Below are positions 46,651-55,990 of a stretch of 64,000 nt of DNA, piece by piece. The translations under genes were made by a program, and so were the position numbers. Position 1 is the first letter of the stretch. Every line of letters starts with the position of its first letter. The notes under the pieces are model-generated. The model was not told the origin of the DNA, did not search any database, and saw only the letters and a list, made by a program, of their open reading frames with translations. Origin of the DNA: Isoetes taiwanensis (lineage: Eukaryota > Streptophyta > Lycopodiopsida > Isoetales > Isoetaceae); NCBI GenBank assembly GCA_021234155.1, contig JAJEKV010000053.1, positions 6,044,488-6,108,487 of the forward strand, given 5' to 3'.

Positions 46651-48169
46651 TTAAATGAACCATATGCTGAAATAATACTAATTAATAGGAGACATCACAA
46701 TTTAGAATCATATAAAAAAAATCATGAACCCTCAAATTTTATTACGCTAATACATGAAGGTTGAATATGATGGTCTCTTATCGTATTACCAAACTTCTTG
46801 CCACATGAAGCACAGTAAGGTTGATATCATGGAAAAAAAAAACACACTAGTTTTTGACATTATCATGGAAGGAAAATATCTAAACCAAGCATAGTTTTAT
46901 TATTGATAATTAGTCACTATAAAATACCATAATAATTATACACTAAAATAACAAAGATGATTAATCGCTGTAAAATATAATACTAAATATGCACGTAAAA
47001 TTACAATGTCAATAAACCAAGGATAATAGACGTGATCAAATATCATTCCGATAAACGTGATAAATTAAGCAGTAGCACATATCATATATCCAAGTTGTCA
47101 TAAAAACTAGCTATAAATTATCATCTTTCAATACCATGTGAAGAAACACTATTCGTATGTCATGTTACTAAACTGCATTGATGAACTATATGGTATAACT
47201 AGACATGATTTGTAAACTTTTTGGCCCACATACCGGTATTGATTTTAGGAGTTGGTTTTTACTACGAAATCATTAGAAAAAGATCATACTAATTCAATTT
47301 TGGGGGCCTTGTGTTAGATTTGCGTAACCATTTACCGTAGCTTCATAGAGCTCAAAAGGAACACCGGTTTCCTCAACAACCTTAGCTACTTCCATCGACA
47401 AACATGAATCCACCTCAGCTTTGTTTTTTTCTTGGATGTTCTCAGCTGCAGAGTTACTTTCTGAACAAACTTTCGTGTCTGCGTTTTGGTGCTTGCGCTC
47501 ATAATTTTCAACATGAGATCTAGTCTTACAATGATGTTTTACAAAATTATAAATTGTGTCATGATTACCTTTTCCATACTGCATATCACACTCTATGCAC
47601 CAAACATATAATTTGGCCTGTCCATTCACATCAACAGACATTATCTCACACTGATCTTTCCTACCATGATTCCAATAATTATCGGTCATCTTTTGATTCA
47701 AGTCTCTTTGCCATTTCATAACCTGTGCCTTCCTCGCTAGCTTGCTTTGTAATCTGCTCTCAACTTTAACATGAGCACTACTAGCATCAACCGCCTTATT
47801 AACTTCCTCTACATCGTCTTCATCTCCTTCATCCTTGACCTCTATTATATCTGATTTTCTGCTCTCAGGCTGCAACAAAACAAGAGACTCATCTATACTT
47901 GGCTTCACCCTTTTCTCCATTTGATGATCCACGAATTTGACATGTATCTCATCCCCTTCGAAAGTGTACTTTTGTTCTTGCTTTGGCGACAACTGCAATC
48001 CTCTGTCGCCAAGGAAAACCCAACTACAGTCTTCAAGTAATTGCAGCTCATCACTCTCAATCTCTTGCCGCAGCTCAGCATATGTTGCTCCTTCGCGTAT
48101 CTTGACAAATCCAACTTCTACGCTGCCGCCTCCATTTGCCAAGTAAATATACACTGTTTTGTGATGCAT
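33248..48169 (-). CDS. Transposase-like protein gene of the 17.5-kb element (unclassified DDE type)
   Basis: Minus-strand exons: 48169-47294 (MHHKTVYIYLANGGG, acidic middle, zinc-finger-like CIECDMQYGKGN with paired H); about 38700-38465 (ICRVCLKTLALFPRAGDLCF, H and H, then GGRPRKDVADPKQLSLFSF); 36597-36552; 36475-about 35400 (SPCLPYLCWGFYQMKYRYGN); 35430-34700; 34628-33248. The last joins are in phase at GT-AG sites (TVSFFFR to LWRLWLIDHD). Conserved acidic positions suggesting a DDE catalytic core are PVIVAEDETVV, GPLIGHASDGDARRR and STGSDVCENFFSKIGG. The SDGD and D-x-x-E-x-FF motifs recall P-element/THAP9-like and KDZ enzymes without a clear match. A one-base frame change near 35400 interrupts the core. 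Its place inside perfect TIRs supports a transposition role. Confidence 0.55.
36703..37352. repeat. Possible small TIR insertion inside the 17.5-kb transposon
   Basis: CATTCTAGAATGGGAC on the left and GTCCCATTCTAGAATG on the right form an inverted pair. The flanks on both sides carry similar sequence (GTTATTCCATAATGTTAAAT and GTTATTCCTTAATGTTGACG). The interior is GC-rich with a 22-bp tandem duplication (CACCCGCTGGGTGATG, 36912-36950) and a long imperfect hairpin (37058-37152). No gene was seen inside. Confidence 0.4.
38720..41060. other. Long intron of the transposase-like gene, no gene seen
   Basis: AT-rich DNA inside the 17.5-kb element, with a (CTATT)n microsatellite at 39561-39588 and a 35-base tandem duplication (TTTCCGAAATCCAGCAATAG, 40822-40893). 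No coding signal. Confidence 0.5.
41066..42944. repeat. Tandem array, 504-bp unit, 3.7 copies
   Basis: Direct repeats with a period of exactly 504 bases (matching positions 41204, 41708, 42212, 42716). Each contains CCCACCGTTCAAATGGTAGC, GGATGTGACAAGCCCC and GACGGGGAAATGAAGTGTCA. Copies differ by a few percent, and copies 3 and 4 share variants (GACGTAGGCGC), suggesting stepwise duplication. The period is a multiple of three, so short ORFs recur in each unit, but they look non-coding. Confidence 0.95.
42945..43616 (-). pseudogene. Captured fragment: ZZ-type zinc finger plus membrane segment
   Basis: On the minus strand one segment reads YSKAYELVRASC. Another holds a zinc finger of ZZ spacing (ICDMCSRFILQNGFKCIQC, then SICFACF and HMHPQEDF). 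After a probable intron (acceptor GTTATAG) a hydrophobic exon follows: KTFGIALWCFLYLAEGIASL, MMGGLGLASAGVYSAT, stop TAA. Frames do not all join, so this looks like a piece of a host gene carried by the transposon. Identity unknown beyond the ZZ finger. Confidence 0.45.
44160..44395. repeat. Tandem repeat of about 75 bases, three copies
   Basis: Units contain GGCAAATCCGGCATTTTTTG, CAGGTAAGCATA, AAAAGCAGAGCAAATAC and GGCTATGGCGATTTC. Two of the units contain a CAGGTAAG string resembling a 5' splice site. Confidence 0.85.
44400..47290. other. Interior of the 17.5-kb transposon, no clear gene
   Basis: Contains a (CCT)n tract (45620-45670) and an A-run (46621-46646). Several minus-strand ORFs (45.5-46.4 kb) have simple-sequence or random composition. 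No family recognised. Confidence 0.5.
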
Positions 48170-48620
48170 AGCCTGATTTTATTTCATCAAAGTTAGTAAC
48201 TAACTCATGAGTTTATCTAATCAAAGTATTATAGAAAAATATCCTACCTCTCTACTCCGGATGGTGCTCATGATCGTGTATAAAAAAACTGGTTTTAATT
48301 GAAATTGAGGTGCCTGCATTCATTGAAAAAGCATAAAATAAGCATTTTCAGCATATGAACTGGTTAGCAGTTAGCATGTACGGATTTTCTTATATTGGTT
48401 TTGGTTAAGTGTTGTGTTGCACAAATTGTTTTCCACATGCTTTGCACAATTTTGGGTTCAAGTTCAGTGTAGGTCAATGCTTTTGCAGCAGGGGGGCTTG
48501 GATATCTAGTCCAGGGAGAATTCAAGCTGTCCTACTGAGATGAAAACCTCACATGCACCAGTTAGCATGTATTGTGGAAGGTTCCAAAATATTGTCATGG
48601 GAAGTGTCTTTTGAGGCTCA

Positions 48621-48929
48621 TCAAGCAGTCATTGCCACTTTCAGCCTTCTCAATTCAATCAGAGCTGCAGGTGTTATAGCCAAAGTGGAAATAATTTGTC
48701 CAACTCCAATCCTTTGTAGTAAGGTCAAGCCCCTTTGATGGCCTGTAAATCTGCGGATGAAGGGAACAATGTATTTGTCATAAAGTGGCAGGAGAATGCA
48801 AATGGTTAGTGTGATAAATAATGAAAAGGATGCTGCTGGGATCTGAAAGTGCGATCCGATGTGCCGATCCAGTGTCTTCCCTTGGCTAAGAAACATAGTT
48901 GCAACTTGCGCAGGGACCCAAAGAAGCAC
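48621..48929 (-). pseudogene. Captured fragment of an NPF (NRT1/PTR) transporter gene
   Basis: About 100 codons on the minus strand read LLWVPAQVATMFLSQGKTLD, then SHFQIPAASFSLFITLTICI, YDKYIVPFIRRFTGHQRGLT and LLQRIGVGQIIS. This is the distinctive mid-protein region of plant nitrate/peptide transporters (FQIPAAS, D-x-x-x-VP, RR-TG, LQRIG-G). The rest of the roughly 600-residue protein is absent, so it is a single-exon capture or remnant. It lies just upstream of the transposase first exon. Confidence 0.75.
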
Positions 48930-49329
48930 GTGATCCCTTCCCTGCCTGCACAGTTCTCAGCCTTTCAGCTCCCTTGCAACATTCCAATCTTCCTTTTAAT
49001 CTCTTCCCCCTGCAACTTCTAGTTTTCCCTGCACAATTCTCTGCCCTCAGTTTTAAATGCCCCTGTTCCTTCACCACAATTCTTGCCTCCTTTTCCAGCA
49101 ATCCCCATACACTTCTCTATATATTCATTCATCCTTTTTACCAATTCTTCACTCTGCACCCTCACTCCTCGTATTTTTTCTTCAAGTTTCTTCCCTGTTC
49201 GAATCTTCCTTTCGCAGATTATTCTGTATTTAGAACATGAATATGAATGCTGCAGGATGCATGCTAGCTTGATCATCATCATTTCCATCACCATTTTTGC
49301 AGTGAAGTTTGTTTCATGCTCTTGTCTTT

Positions 49330-49640
49330 ATACCAGGAGTTGCTTCTAATGTGCTTTGTTCTTCAGCAAGTTCTTCAACAAGTTCTAGCCTTACAATTCT
49401 TGCTCTTGCCGAAAACCATCTATCAGGACCCATCCCATCAGAATTTGGCATGCTTTCCAATCTGCAAAGGATTCTTCTCTATAATAATAGCTTGGAGGGT
49501 ACCATTCCCAAGAGTATGCTAACAAATTGCACCAATTTGAAAGGTTTATATTTATCATTTAACAATTTATCGGGTTCTATTCCTAGTGAAATCGGTAGAC
49601 TGCAGAACCTAGAGAGCATTAACAGAGCATTAGGAACATT
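49330..49640 (+). pseudogene. Captured fragment of an LRR protein gene
   Basis: The plus-strand frame carries about three plant-type leucine-rich repeats: LTILALAENHLSGPIPSEFG, LSNLQRILLYNNSLEGTIPK and LKGLYLSFNNLSGSIPSEIG. The 24-residue spacing and GPIP/GSIP phrase are those of LRR receptor kinases. No kinase domain or further repeats are nearby. Opposite in strand to the NPF fragment, so the two have separate origins. Confidence 0.7.
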
Positions 49641-50132
49641 ACCAGATGCACACACGAAGAAGCCTTGGGGTCTTCAAGTCCTCAGACCACTACTAGACGT
49701 TTGACGTTTGCTCTCCAAAGTCTTTTCCTGCAAGAAGACAATGCAAATCACCAATAAATGTCAATATAAAACTAACAAAAATGCATTTGCTGTGAGATTG
49801 CAACAGGTAACGTGATCTTACCTAAGGGGCCGAATTCAGGATATTAAAGCTTAGTTAAGAATGGGTAAATTATGAATCTAAATTCTTTCTTTGAATAGTT
49901 GATCTAGTTGATCGAAATGAAAAATGGCCAGCTCCCTTCCTAGCTAGCTCTGAGTTAAGCAATCAACCCATCTCGTGCCATACGAGAATTCCTATCCCGC
50001 CATCACCGACCCCTCATCGTACGGATATGGTTTAAAAACCAAAATACCTTATTTTACTAGTACGTATACGACACGTAAGACCCAAAAAAAAACCCCTTTT
50101 CGTCCACGCACGTGGTACATACGAATTATATT

Positions 50133-50148
50133 AAGTGACACCCCCGGG
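50133..50148 (-). repeat. Right terminal inverted repeat of the 17.5-kb transposon
   Basis: AAGTGACACCCCCGGG, followed by target duplication AATTGATG at 50149-50156 and then the PPR frame (GGTGAGATCTTTGTTGAAAG). Confidence 0.9.
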
Positions 50149-50195
50149 AATTGATGGTGAGATCTTTGTTGAAAGTATTCTTGTTTCTATGTATT

Positions 50196-50412
50196 TGATA
50201 AATTTAGGAGATCAAGAAGATAACTACAATGCACAATATATTGAATAGAACAGAAAAACTTGGTTGAACAGGCTTCAACCGTAGCCTAGATATATGCAGA
50301 CTCTATGAACAGACACGACTCTTCATGAACTCATGCGACTCTCTAGATTAGTGCCATGTCATATGATGACGTGGCTAATATAGATGAGGTGGAGGATTGA
50401 TATATTCCAACA
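50196..50412 (-). repeat. LTR of the LEA-carrying element (3' LTR in element orientation)
   Basis: 217 bp, same sequence as 52552-52768; preceded by target duplication GTATT. Confidence 0.95.
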
Positions 50413-50437
50413 CCCTCCCTCAAGACGAACACCTCAA

Positions 50438-52510
50438 CTATCCAAAGTCATCATGTCCAGGTTGATGCGTGAGCCATCTTTGGCGTTTTCTGCATTTTCT
50501 AATGTTCTTCCGAATGTTCTTGTTCTTGGAATATATATCAGAAAGTTTTCTCTTCATGTATGAATTTCTCCTTTCAAATTCTCCAGTTTCAGCTTGCGGA
50601 ATTTTATCAAAAACATTTACAACTTCTGGGAACATCAAATTCATATTACTGCCTTCCAAGATTGATTGCATCATGTCTGGATCGTCTGCAAATTCGTAAC
50701 ACATATCCCAAAGATCTGCTTGCTCTCTTCGACATGCTAAAGGAGTCATCTCTTCTTTCACATTCTTAAGCATGTCATTCCCTCCCTTAAGCAGCTAAAG
50801 ATTATGCCATTATAACTCAAATGGATACCTTTGGAATTAGTTTCTTTATCTTTATCTGCAATTTGAGTCTTGGGCCCTCCCTGAATCTCTGGATCTTCAA
50901 TTTGGACTGGGCCCGTGGAGAGCTGTGCGTTATGAGCAGCAGCATTGATGTCTTCTACTGCCTCAGATGTGCTGCCATGTGCTTGATCCATAGGTCTATT
51001 GCTCAATATCTTCATGGTTCCCCTGGCATTTATCTGTAATTTAAATAAATTTGGATCTCCAGTAGCGTGACCAGCATTGCCCTTTGCATAGTCTGCAGCC
51101 TCTCTAGCGTTCCTTTGGCTTTCATCTTTGGCTTGGCCAGCCTTCTCCTTTGCACTATCTGCATATTGACGAGCTCTGTCCTTTGCAGCCTCGCCCGTAT
51201 CTTTTGCACTTTGTGTAGCTTGGCCAGCCTTATCCTTGGCAGCATCATAAGCCTGACCAGCCTCCTCCTTTACGCCCTCCTTAGCCTCCTCTGTAAACTC
51301 CTTTGCAGCGTGAGCTTTCTCTCTTGCACTGTCAGAAACCTCTCTAGATAATTGTTTGGCATCTTCTCCTGCACGTCCACTTCCGTACTTGGCAGCTGCA
51401 CCCTTTTCATTTGCCATATCTGTAACCTCTCCTGCTTTCTGATTGGCCCCTTCTTTATTATTCAGACGGATTGGGTCATCTGCAGTACTGCCAGCAGCCC
51501 CAATAAGAGTCGCCTGAACTTCAATATTGTGCCCATTTTGATCTTCTTTGACAATTTGATTATCTGTAAGGGTGTCTTGCATCAGGGCAGTGTCTTGCAT
51601 CAGGGCCCCATCAATGCAAGAAATTTCGTGCAAGCAGCCACTGCATTTGGCTCTAAATTGCTCTTCTGCTTTAGTATCATCTGGAATGTCATTTAAGACT
51701 GCAATCTGGGCGATGTGGACTTCAAATCCGACCTCCTCTGGGTCCTTCTTAAGGATTGGGTCTTCTGCAGCATCCTTGCCTACCTTGCCATAATTTATTA
51801 GATCCCTTTTCATCTCCAACGGAGGGATTTCTTGACTGGACTGGTACGTGAAGACATTAAGGTCTTCAATGGCCATACAATCTGTTTTATTATCATTTCG
51901 GAAATGCATCTCTGTCTTAATCCTTAGGAATCCAGGATCTTCAAATACTTCTTCTGAAGCCTTTTTTGACGGCTTTTGCAGAATCTGTTACAACAGCAAC
52001 AGCCCTTCTGCTCTCTTCCACATAATTTTGGCAAAGGACTTCGAATTGGGCTATGTCTGCTTCGTAATTGAGGTTATCTGTACTCCCATCAAGATTGGCC
52101 TTGGCTCCAAAAATAGGAAATGCCTCCCTTTCTTGGCCTTGTTCTTGGTCTTCGATAGCCTCTTCTAAGCCATCAACGGCACTTGCAAGAGGTGCTCTGA
52201 ATTCTGGGATATCCATCGTGCGCTTCTTAGCTTTGTGAGATTCAACGCCGACCCTATCAAAGTCAGATTTGCCTACAACCTCTTCAACGGCCCCTTCCAT
52301 CACGGCCCCTTCTTTGACATAACCGCTCCTGGCATTATCTCTCCCCTCTTCCGGAATACAGGAGGAAATAGGAAAACATGCAGTTATGCAAGTTTTGTAT
52401 TTTAATTTGAATACCTTAAATCTCTTGGACACAGCATTCCGTTTCTTCTTCCTTGAAGTCTTCTCTGGTGTAGGCGGTTTCCCTGTATCTCTATCTGGCT
52501 TCTCCTCCAT
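50438..52510 (-). pseudogene. LEA-like (group 3 type) coding sequence inside the retrotransposon
   Basis: Coding begins at 52510 (MEEKPDRDTGKPPTPEKT), close to the primer site, and runs about 690 codons to 50438 with frame changes at an A-run near 51965 and near 50770. The central part (about 51440-51030) has 11-residue repeats typical of late-embryogenesis-abundant group 3 proteins: AREKAHAAKEFTEEAKEG, AYDAAKDKAGQATQSAKDTG, ADSAKEKAGQAKDESQ. These form amphipathic helices on drying and protect proteins and membranes. The N- and C-terminal parts are charged with no recognised domain; the end is basic (KNIRKNIRKCRKRQRW). It is either a captured host gene or an element-specific protein that evolved LEA-like repeats. 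Confidence 0.75.
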
Positions 52511-52551
52511 ACTCAGGTTCCAAGATCAAGAGCCTACAGGCTCTGATACCA

Positions 52552-52768
52552 TGATAAATTTAGGAGATCAAGAAGATAACTACAATGCACAATATATTGA
52601 ATAGAACAGAAAAACTTGGTTGAACAGGCTTCAACCGTAGCCTAGATATATGCAGACTCTATGAACAGACACGACTCTTCATGAACTCATGCGACTCTCT
52701 AGATTAGTGCCATGTCATATGATGACGTGGCTAATATAGATGAGGTGGAGGATTGATATATTCCAACA
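52552..52768 (-). repeat. LTR of the LEA-carrying element (5' LTR in element orientation)
   Basis: 217 bp, next to the primer-binding site (plus-strand CTCTGATACCA, 52541-52551); followed by target duplication GTATT. Confidence 0.95.
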
Positions 52769-54249
52769 GTATTCAAAATGTGGAGCTGTTGAACATGCCC
52801 GTCATGTATTTGACAGAATAGCTAACAAGAACATTGTTTCATGGACCTCAATGATATCAGGATATGCTCGTAACGGCCATGGTAAGGATGCCTTCAATCT
52901 CTTTGTAAGGATGATATGGCACGGATTGAGACCAAATGAAACAACATATGCTAGCCTTCTAGGTGCATGTGCTGATATGACCGACCTTCAATTAGGAAAG
53001 TACGTCCATGCACATCTTACCAGGCATGGATTTGATTCAGATCTTTTTATTCAGAATACTCTTGTTAACATGTATATCAAGTGTGGAAGCCTTGAGGATG
53101 CCCAACAAGTGTTCAACAGGATGTATAATTCAGACGTGGTGTCATGGACTTCATTAATTGCAGGACTTGTCGAAGATGCCAATGGAAGAGAAGCTTTTAG
53201 GCTCTTTATGGAAATGGAGAAGCTGGGGTTTGCGGTGAGATAAAGTTACTTATATCAGTCTTCTCAATGCATGCTCCAGTTTAGGGCTTTTAGGAGGGGG
53301 CAAGTGGGTTCATGCCCACATGATGAGGACTGGAACTGAGTTCAATGTCTTTGTAGGAAGTGCACTTATAAACATGTATGCTAAATGTTTGAGCATTAGT
53401 GAGGCTTGCCAACTTTTTCAAATGATGCAAAAACACAATGTTGTTTCATGGACTTCCATGGTTACAAAGCTACGTTGACAATGGAGCCAATATGGAGGCT
53501 ATTGATCTCTTCGGGAAAATCTTTGCAGCAAGACTTGAAACCGGATAATGTAACACATGCAAGCATCTTGATTGCATGTGGAAATTCAGGAGCTCTTGAG
53601 TATAGTAAAAATATCCATCTACATCTTCGGAAAAGTATTCCCGCATTGGATGCATCATCAACAACACACTTATTGATACATATTCTAGATGTGGAAGCGT
53701 GGGAGATGCTTTCTTAGTGTTTAATAGCATGGTCGTGAAAGATAGGGTTTCTTGGAATGTAATTGTGTGCGCTTATCTTTGAACATGGTGATGCCAAGAC
53801 ACAGACTCTTGAACTGTATCGAGGGAAATGCAGAGGGAAAGCTTCAAGCCGGATAAAGTAACATTTACTTCTATCCTTGGAGCTTGTAGCCATGTTGGAT
53901 TGGCGGATGATGGACATTTTTACTTTGTTTGCATGAGCCAAACGTATGAGCTTAGCCCGATTGTTTGAACATTATGCTTGCATTGTTGATCTTCTTGGAC
54001 GCGGGATGCTTGAATGAAGCACATGACTTTATTATTACAATGCCATTCAACCCCTGCTTTGTAAATTGGACAACGTTTTTTGGTTCTTGTAGAACATATT
54101 ATGATACAAGGCTTGCAGAGTACGCCATGGAAGAAGCCCTGGTAGCTCCACCGTACAACTAACGTGTGAAAAAACTATTGAAGATATGTTGGATGTGTCC
54201 ATGCAGAAAATCGTGGAAACGAAAAGCATGCCCATTTGAATTTCTACTA

Positions 54250-54670
54250 TATTGATATCCATAATGATTGCAGGGTATGTGCAGCATGGGGAGGGCCTTC
54301 CTGCTCTTGAACGTTTTAAAAAAATGCAAGAGGAAGACATAAAGCCAAATACAATTACGTTTTCAAGCGTAATTAAAGCATGTAGCAGCTTTGGACGCAG
54401 ACACCAACCCAGGCATATTCATGACCAAATTATTGATTGATGGTAAACGTGGTTTGGATGATGTTATATTGAGTGGTCTCATCGATATGTATGCCAGGTG
54501 TGGGAGTCTGGATGAAGAATGTTGTGAAGGTTTTGATCAGTTGTCAAAATGAGATGTTATCTTATGGAGTGCAATTATTGCATGACATGTACAACATGAA
54601 ATGGTCTACCTGATTTAAAACTTTATAAGGAAATACAGTAGGAGGGTGTGAACCCAGACATGGTTACCTT
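54250..54670 (+). pseudogene. Second PPR gene fragment
   Basis: Reads ISIMIAGYVQHGEGLPALER, KKMQEEDIKPNTITFSSVIK and, after frame breaks, SGLIDMYARCGSLDE. These are degenerate P, L and S repeats. It follows the E-like end of the larger PPR pseudogene, so it is a separate copy or a rearranged piece of it. Confidence 0.7.
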
Positions 54671-54887
54671 TCTAGTATTATGAAAATGAAAATGAAAATT
54701 ATACACTATCTGGTAGAGACCCTGCGTCTATGAGACGAAAACAAATACAAAAGTAGGTACAAATTATTCTTGTCCTTTTATATGAGATTCTCGCGCATAT
54801 AACAACTCATGTAAGTATGCTTGTAAGTATGCTGCTATTTTACGTGAATTCTGTAGATTGCCACTGATTACATGTTATTGTTTGCAG

Positions 54888-55931
54888 ATTGTTCGTGGAG
54901 CTGTGCTACTTCCTCATGGTAATGGCAAGGTTAGCAGACATTATTATTTAGATATTTGGCGATAGAAGTTTAATGAGATAAGGAATACAAGTACAGGTTG
55001 TGAGGGTTGCTGTATTTGCGGAAGGTGCTGCAGCAGAGGAAGCAGAAGCTGTGATCTTATTGCCAAGATAATAGAAAGTAAGTACACCACCACTTTTTAC
55101 ATACGTCATGGATTCATCGCCACCAGAAATTTTAGTACGTCTTTGTCCTATCTGTATCATTCAGCAGTTCTTGTGAGGGAAAAGATTGATCAAGACAAAG
55201 AACTTGTAAAATCAAAGGGGTTTCATGGATTACACGTCAATGCATCAGTGATTCTTGTTTCTACATTCTCTTCTGATATCCCTGCATGAGATGGTGTGTA
55301 GGATGAAGCATGAGCGTTTCACATTTGTAAAAAATGCAAATGCGTTGCACAATCCACAAGCATAAGTCTTTTGACCACTTGAATTTACTCAGGTGGTGGA
55401 AAAGTAGATTTTGAAAAATGTATCGCCACACCTGCATTGATGCCGAAACTCAGCAAGGTAATACCTTATTTACAAACCCGAGACCTCTTGTTTTGAACTA
55501 ATGTGCATAAGAGCATAATTCAGCTAATTGGTGGAATCTTGTAAGGTTGCTCGTATACTAGGTCCAAGGGGACTTATGCCTAATCCCAAAGTAAGAATTA
55601 GATATTAAATTGCTGCTTTTGTTGCCTTCTGGACACTAAGTCATGGTGTGTATCCAGGTTGGTACCGTAACAATGAATGTGGGCGAGGCAGTAAAAGCTG
55701 CGAAGCATGGGAGAGTAGACTTTAGAGCAGACAAGACTGGAATCGTACATGTTGGACTTGGGAAGGTAAACAAATGCCGCTGGTTGGAAGAGAATATAAT
55801 GTTTTGCATGTTTTTTTATGGAGAATTTAACATGTATTGGCAGGTTAGCTTTGGAGAGGAAGCCCTTCAACAGAATGTTGCTGCGTTTGCTGGATCACTA
55901 CTGGCAGCTAAGCCGGCTGGCTTAAAGAAAA
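54888..55931 (+). pseudogene. RPL1: Plastid-type ribosomal protein L1 (uL1c) gene, broken
   Basis: Six consecutive exons match bacterial/plastid L1: 54888-54929 (IVRGAVLLPHGNGK), 54997-about 55079 (VVRVAVFAEGAAAEEAEA, then a frame change before DLIAKII), 55392-55457 (FEKCIATPALMPKLSK), 55546-55590 (VARILGPRGLMPNPK), 55658-55765 ([26 protein letters not shown]) and 55844-55931 ([20 protein letters not shown]). L1 binds 23S rRNA and forms the L1 stalk of the plastid 70S ribosome. The first third of the protein, the transit peptide and the final exon are absent. The second exon is frame-broken. Sequence downstream passes at once into the helicase 3' end, so the helicase insertion may have removed the last exon. 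Confidence 0.8.
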
Positions 55932-55990
55932 GTGCATATTTTCATACATCACTTCATTACCTTTTTTAGCCGTTGGCCTTCCTACTTCTT

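Larger units (their letters stand above)
32679..50148 (-). mobile_element. 17.5-kb TIR DNA transposon carrying gene fragments
   Basis: Perfect 16-bp terminal inverted repeats CCCGGGGGTGTCACTT lie at 32679-32694 and 50133-50148. Sub-terminal similarity extends further (ATACGCCATGTGCGT versus GTACCACGTGCGTGG). The flanks repeat AATTGATG (32671-32678 and 50149-50156), an 8-bp target duplication (9 bp if each end is shifted by one G). A transposase-like gene runs almost the whole length on the minus strand. Other contents are a 504-bp tandem array, a 68-bp tandem repeat, and pieces of ZZ-finger, NPF-transporter and LRR genes. The superfamily is not clear; TSD length allows hAT-like, KDZ-like or Mutator-like relatives. 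Confidence 0.85.
50196..52768 (-). mobile_element. Non-autonomous LTR retrotransposon carrying an LEA-like gene
   Basis: Two 217-bp LTRs (50196-50412, 52552-52768) appear identical on reading. In element orientation (minus) they begin TGTTGGAATATATC and end AAATTTATCA. The primer site complementary to tRNA-Met (TGGTATCAGAGCC) adjoins the right-hand LTR, and a purine tract (TTGAGGGAGGG) adjoins the left-hand one. Target duplication GTATT occurs at 50191-50195 and 52769-52773. The 2.1-kb interior has no gag or pol; instead it encodes an LEA-like protein on the element's sense strand. Identical LTRs imply a very recent insertion, after the 17.5-kb element or at least after the PPR gene formed. 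Confidence 0.95.
32003..54165 (+). pseudogene. PPR (PLS-type) protein gene interrupted by two transposons
   Basis: Three host segments, 32003-32678, 50157-50195 and 52774-54165, form one PPR gene. The first has repeats such as SNVLIDMYGKCNCAKQIFET and PERDVISWNIIILGYARDGD. It stops inside NSGID, where the 17.5-kb transposon begins. The frame resumes as GEIFVESILVSMY, breaks at the LEA-carrying retrotransposon, and resumes as SKCGAVEHARHVFDRIANKN. With each element and one target duplication removed, the frame crosses both junctions with no gap. After 53240 the repeats continue (VTYISLLNACSS, SALINMYAKC, E-type LAEYAMEEAL near 54120) but with many shifts and stops. PPR proteins bind organellar RNA for editing, splicing or stability. 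Small in-frame losses within repeats in the first segment suggest decay began before the insertions. Confidence 0.85.

Noticed and set aside
49083-49349. Plus-strand ORF with hydrophobic segments
   Set aside because: Phe/Ser/Pro composition arises from pyrimidine-rich DNA between the captured NPF and LRR fragments.
51067-51351. Leu/Ser/Cys-rich plus-strand ORFs that look like membrane proteins
   Set aside because: Antisense of the LEA 11-residue repeats; composition follows from Ala/Lys/Glu codons on the other strand.
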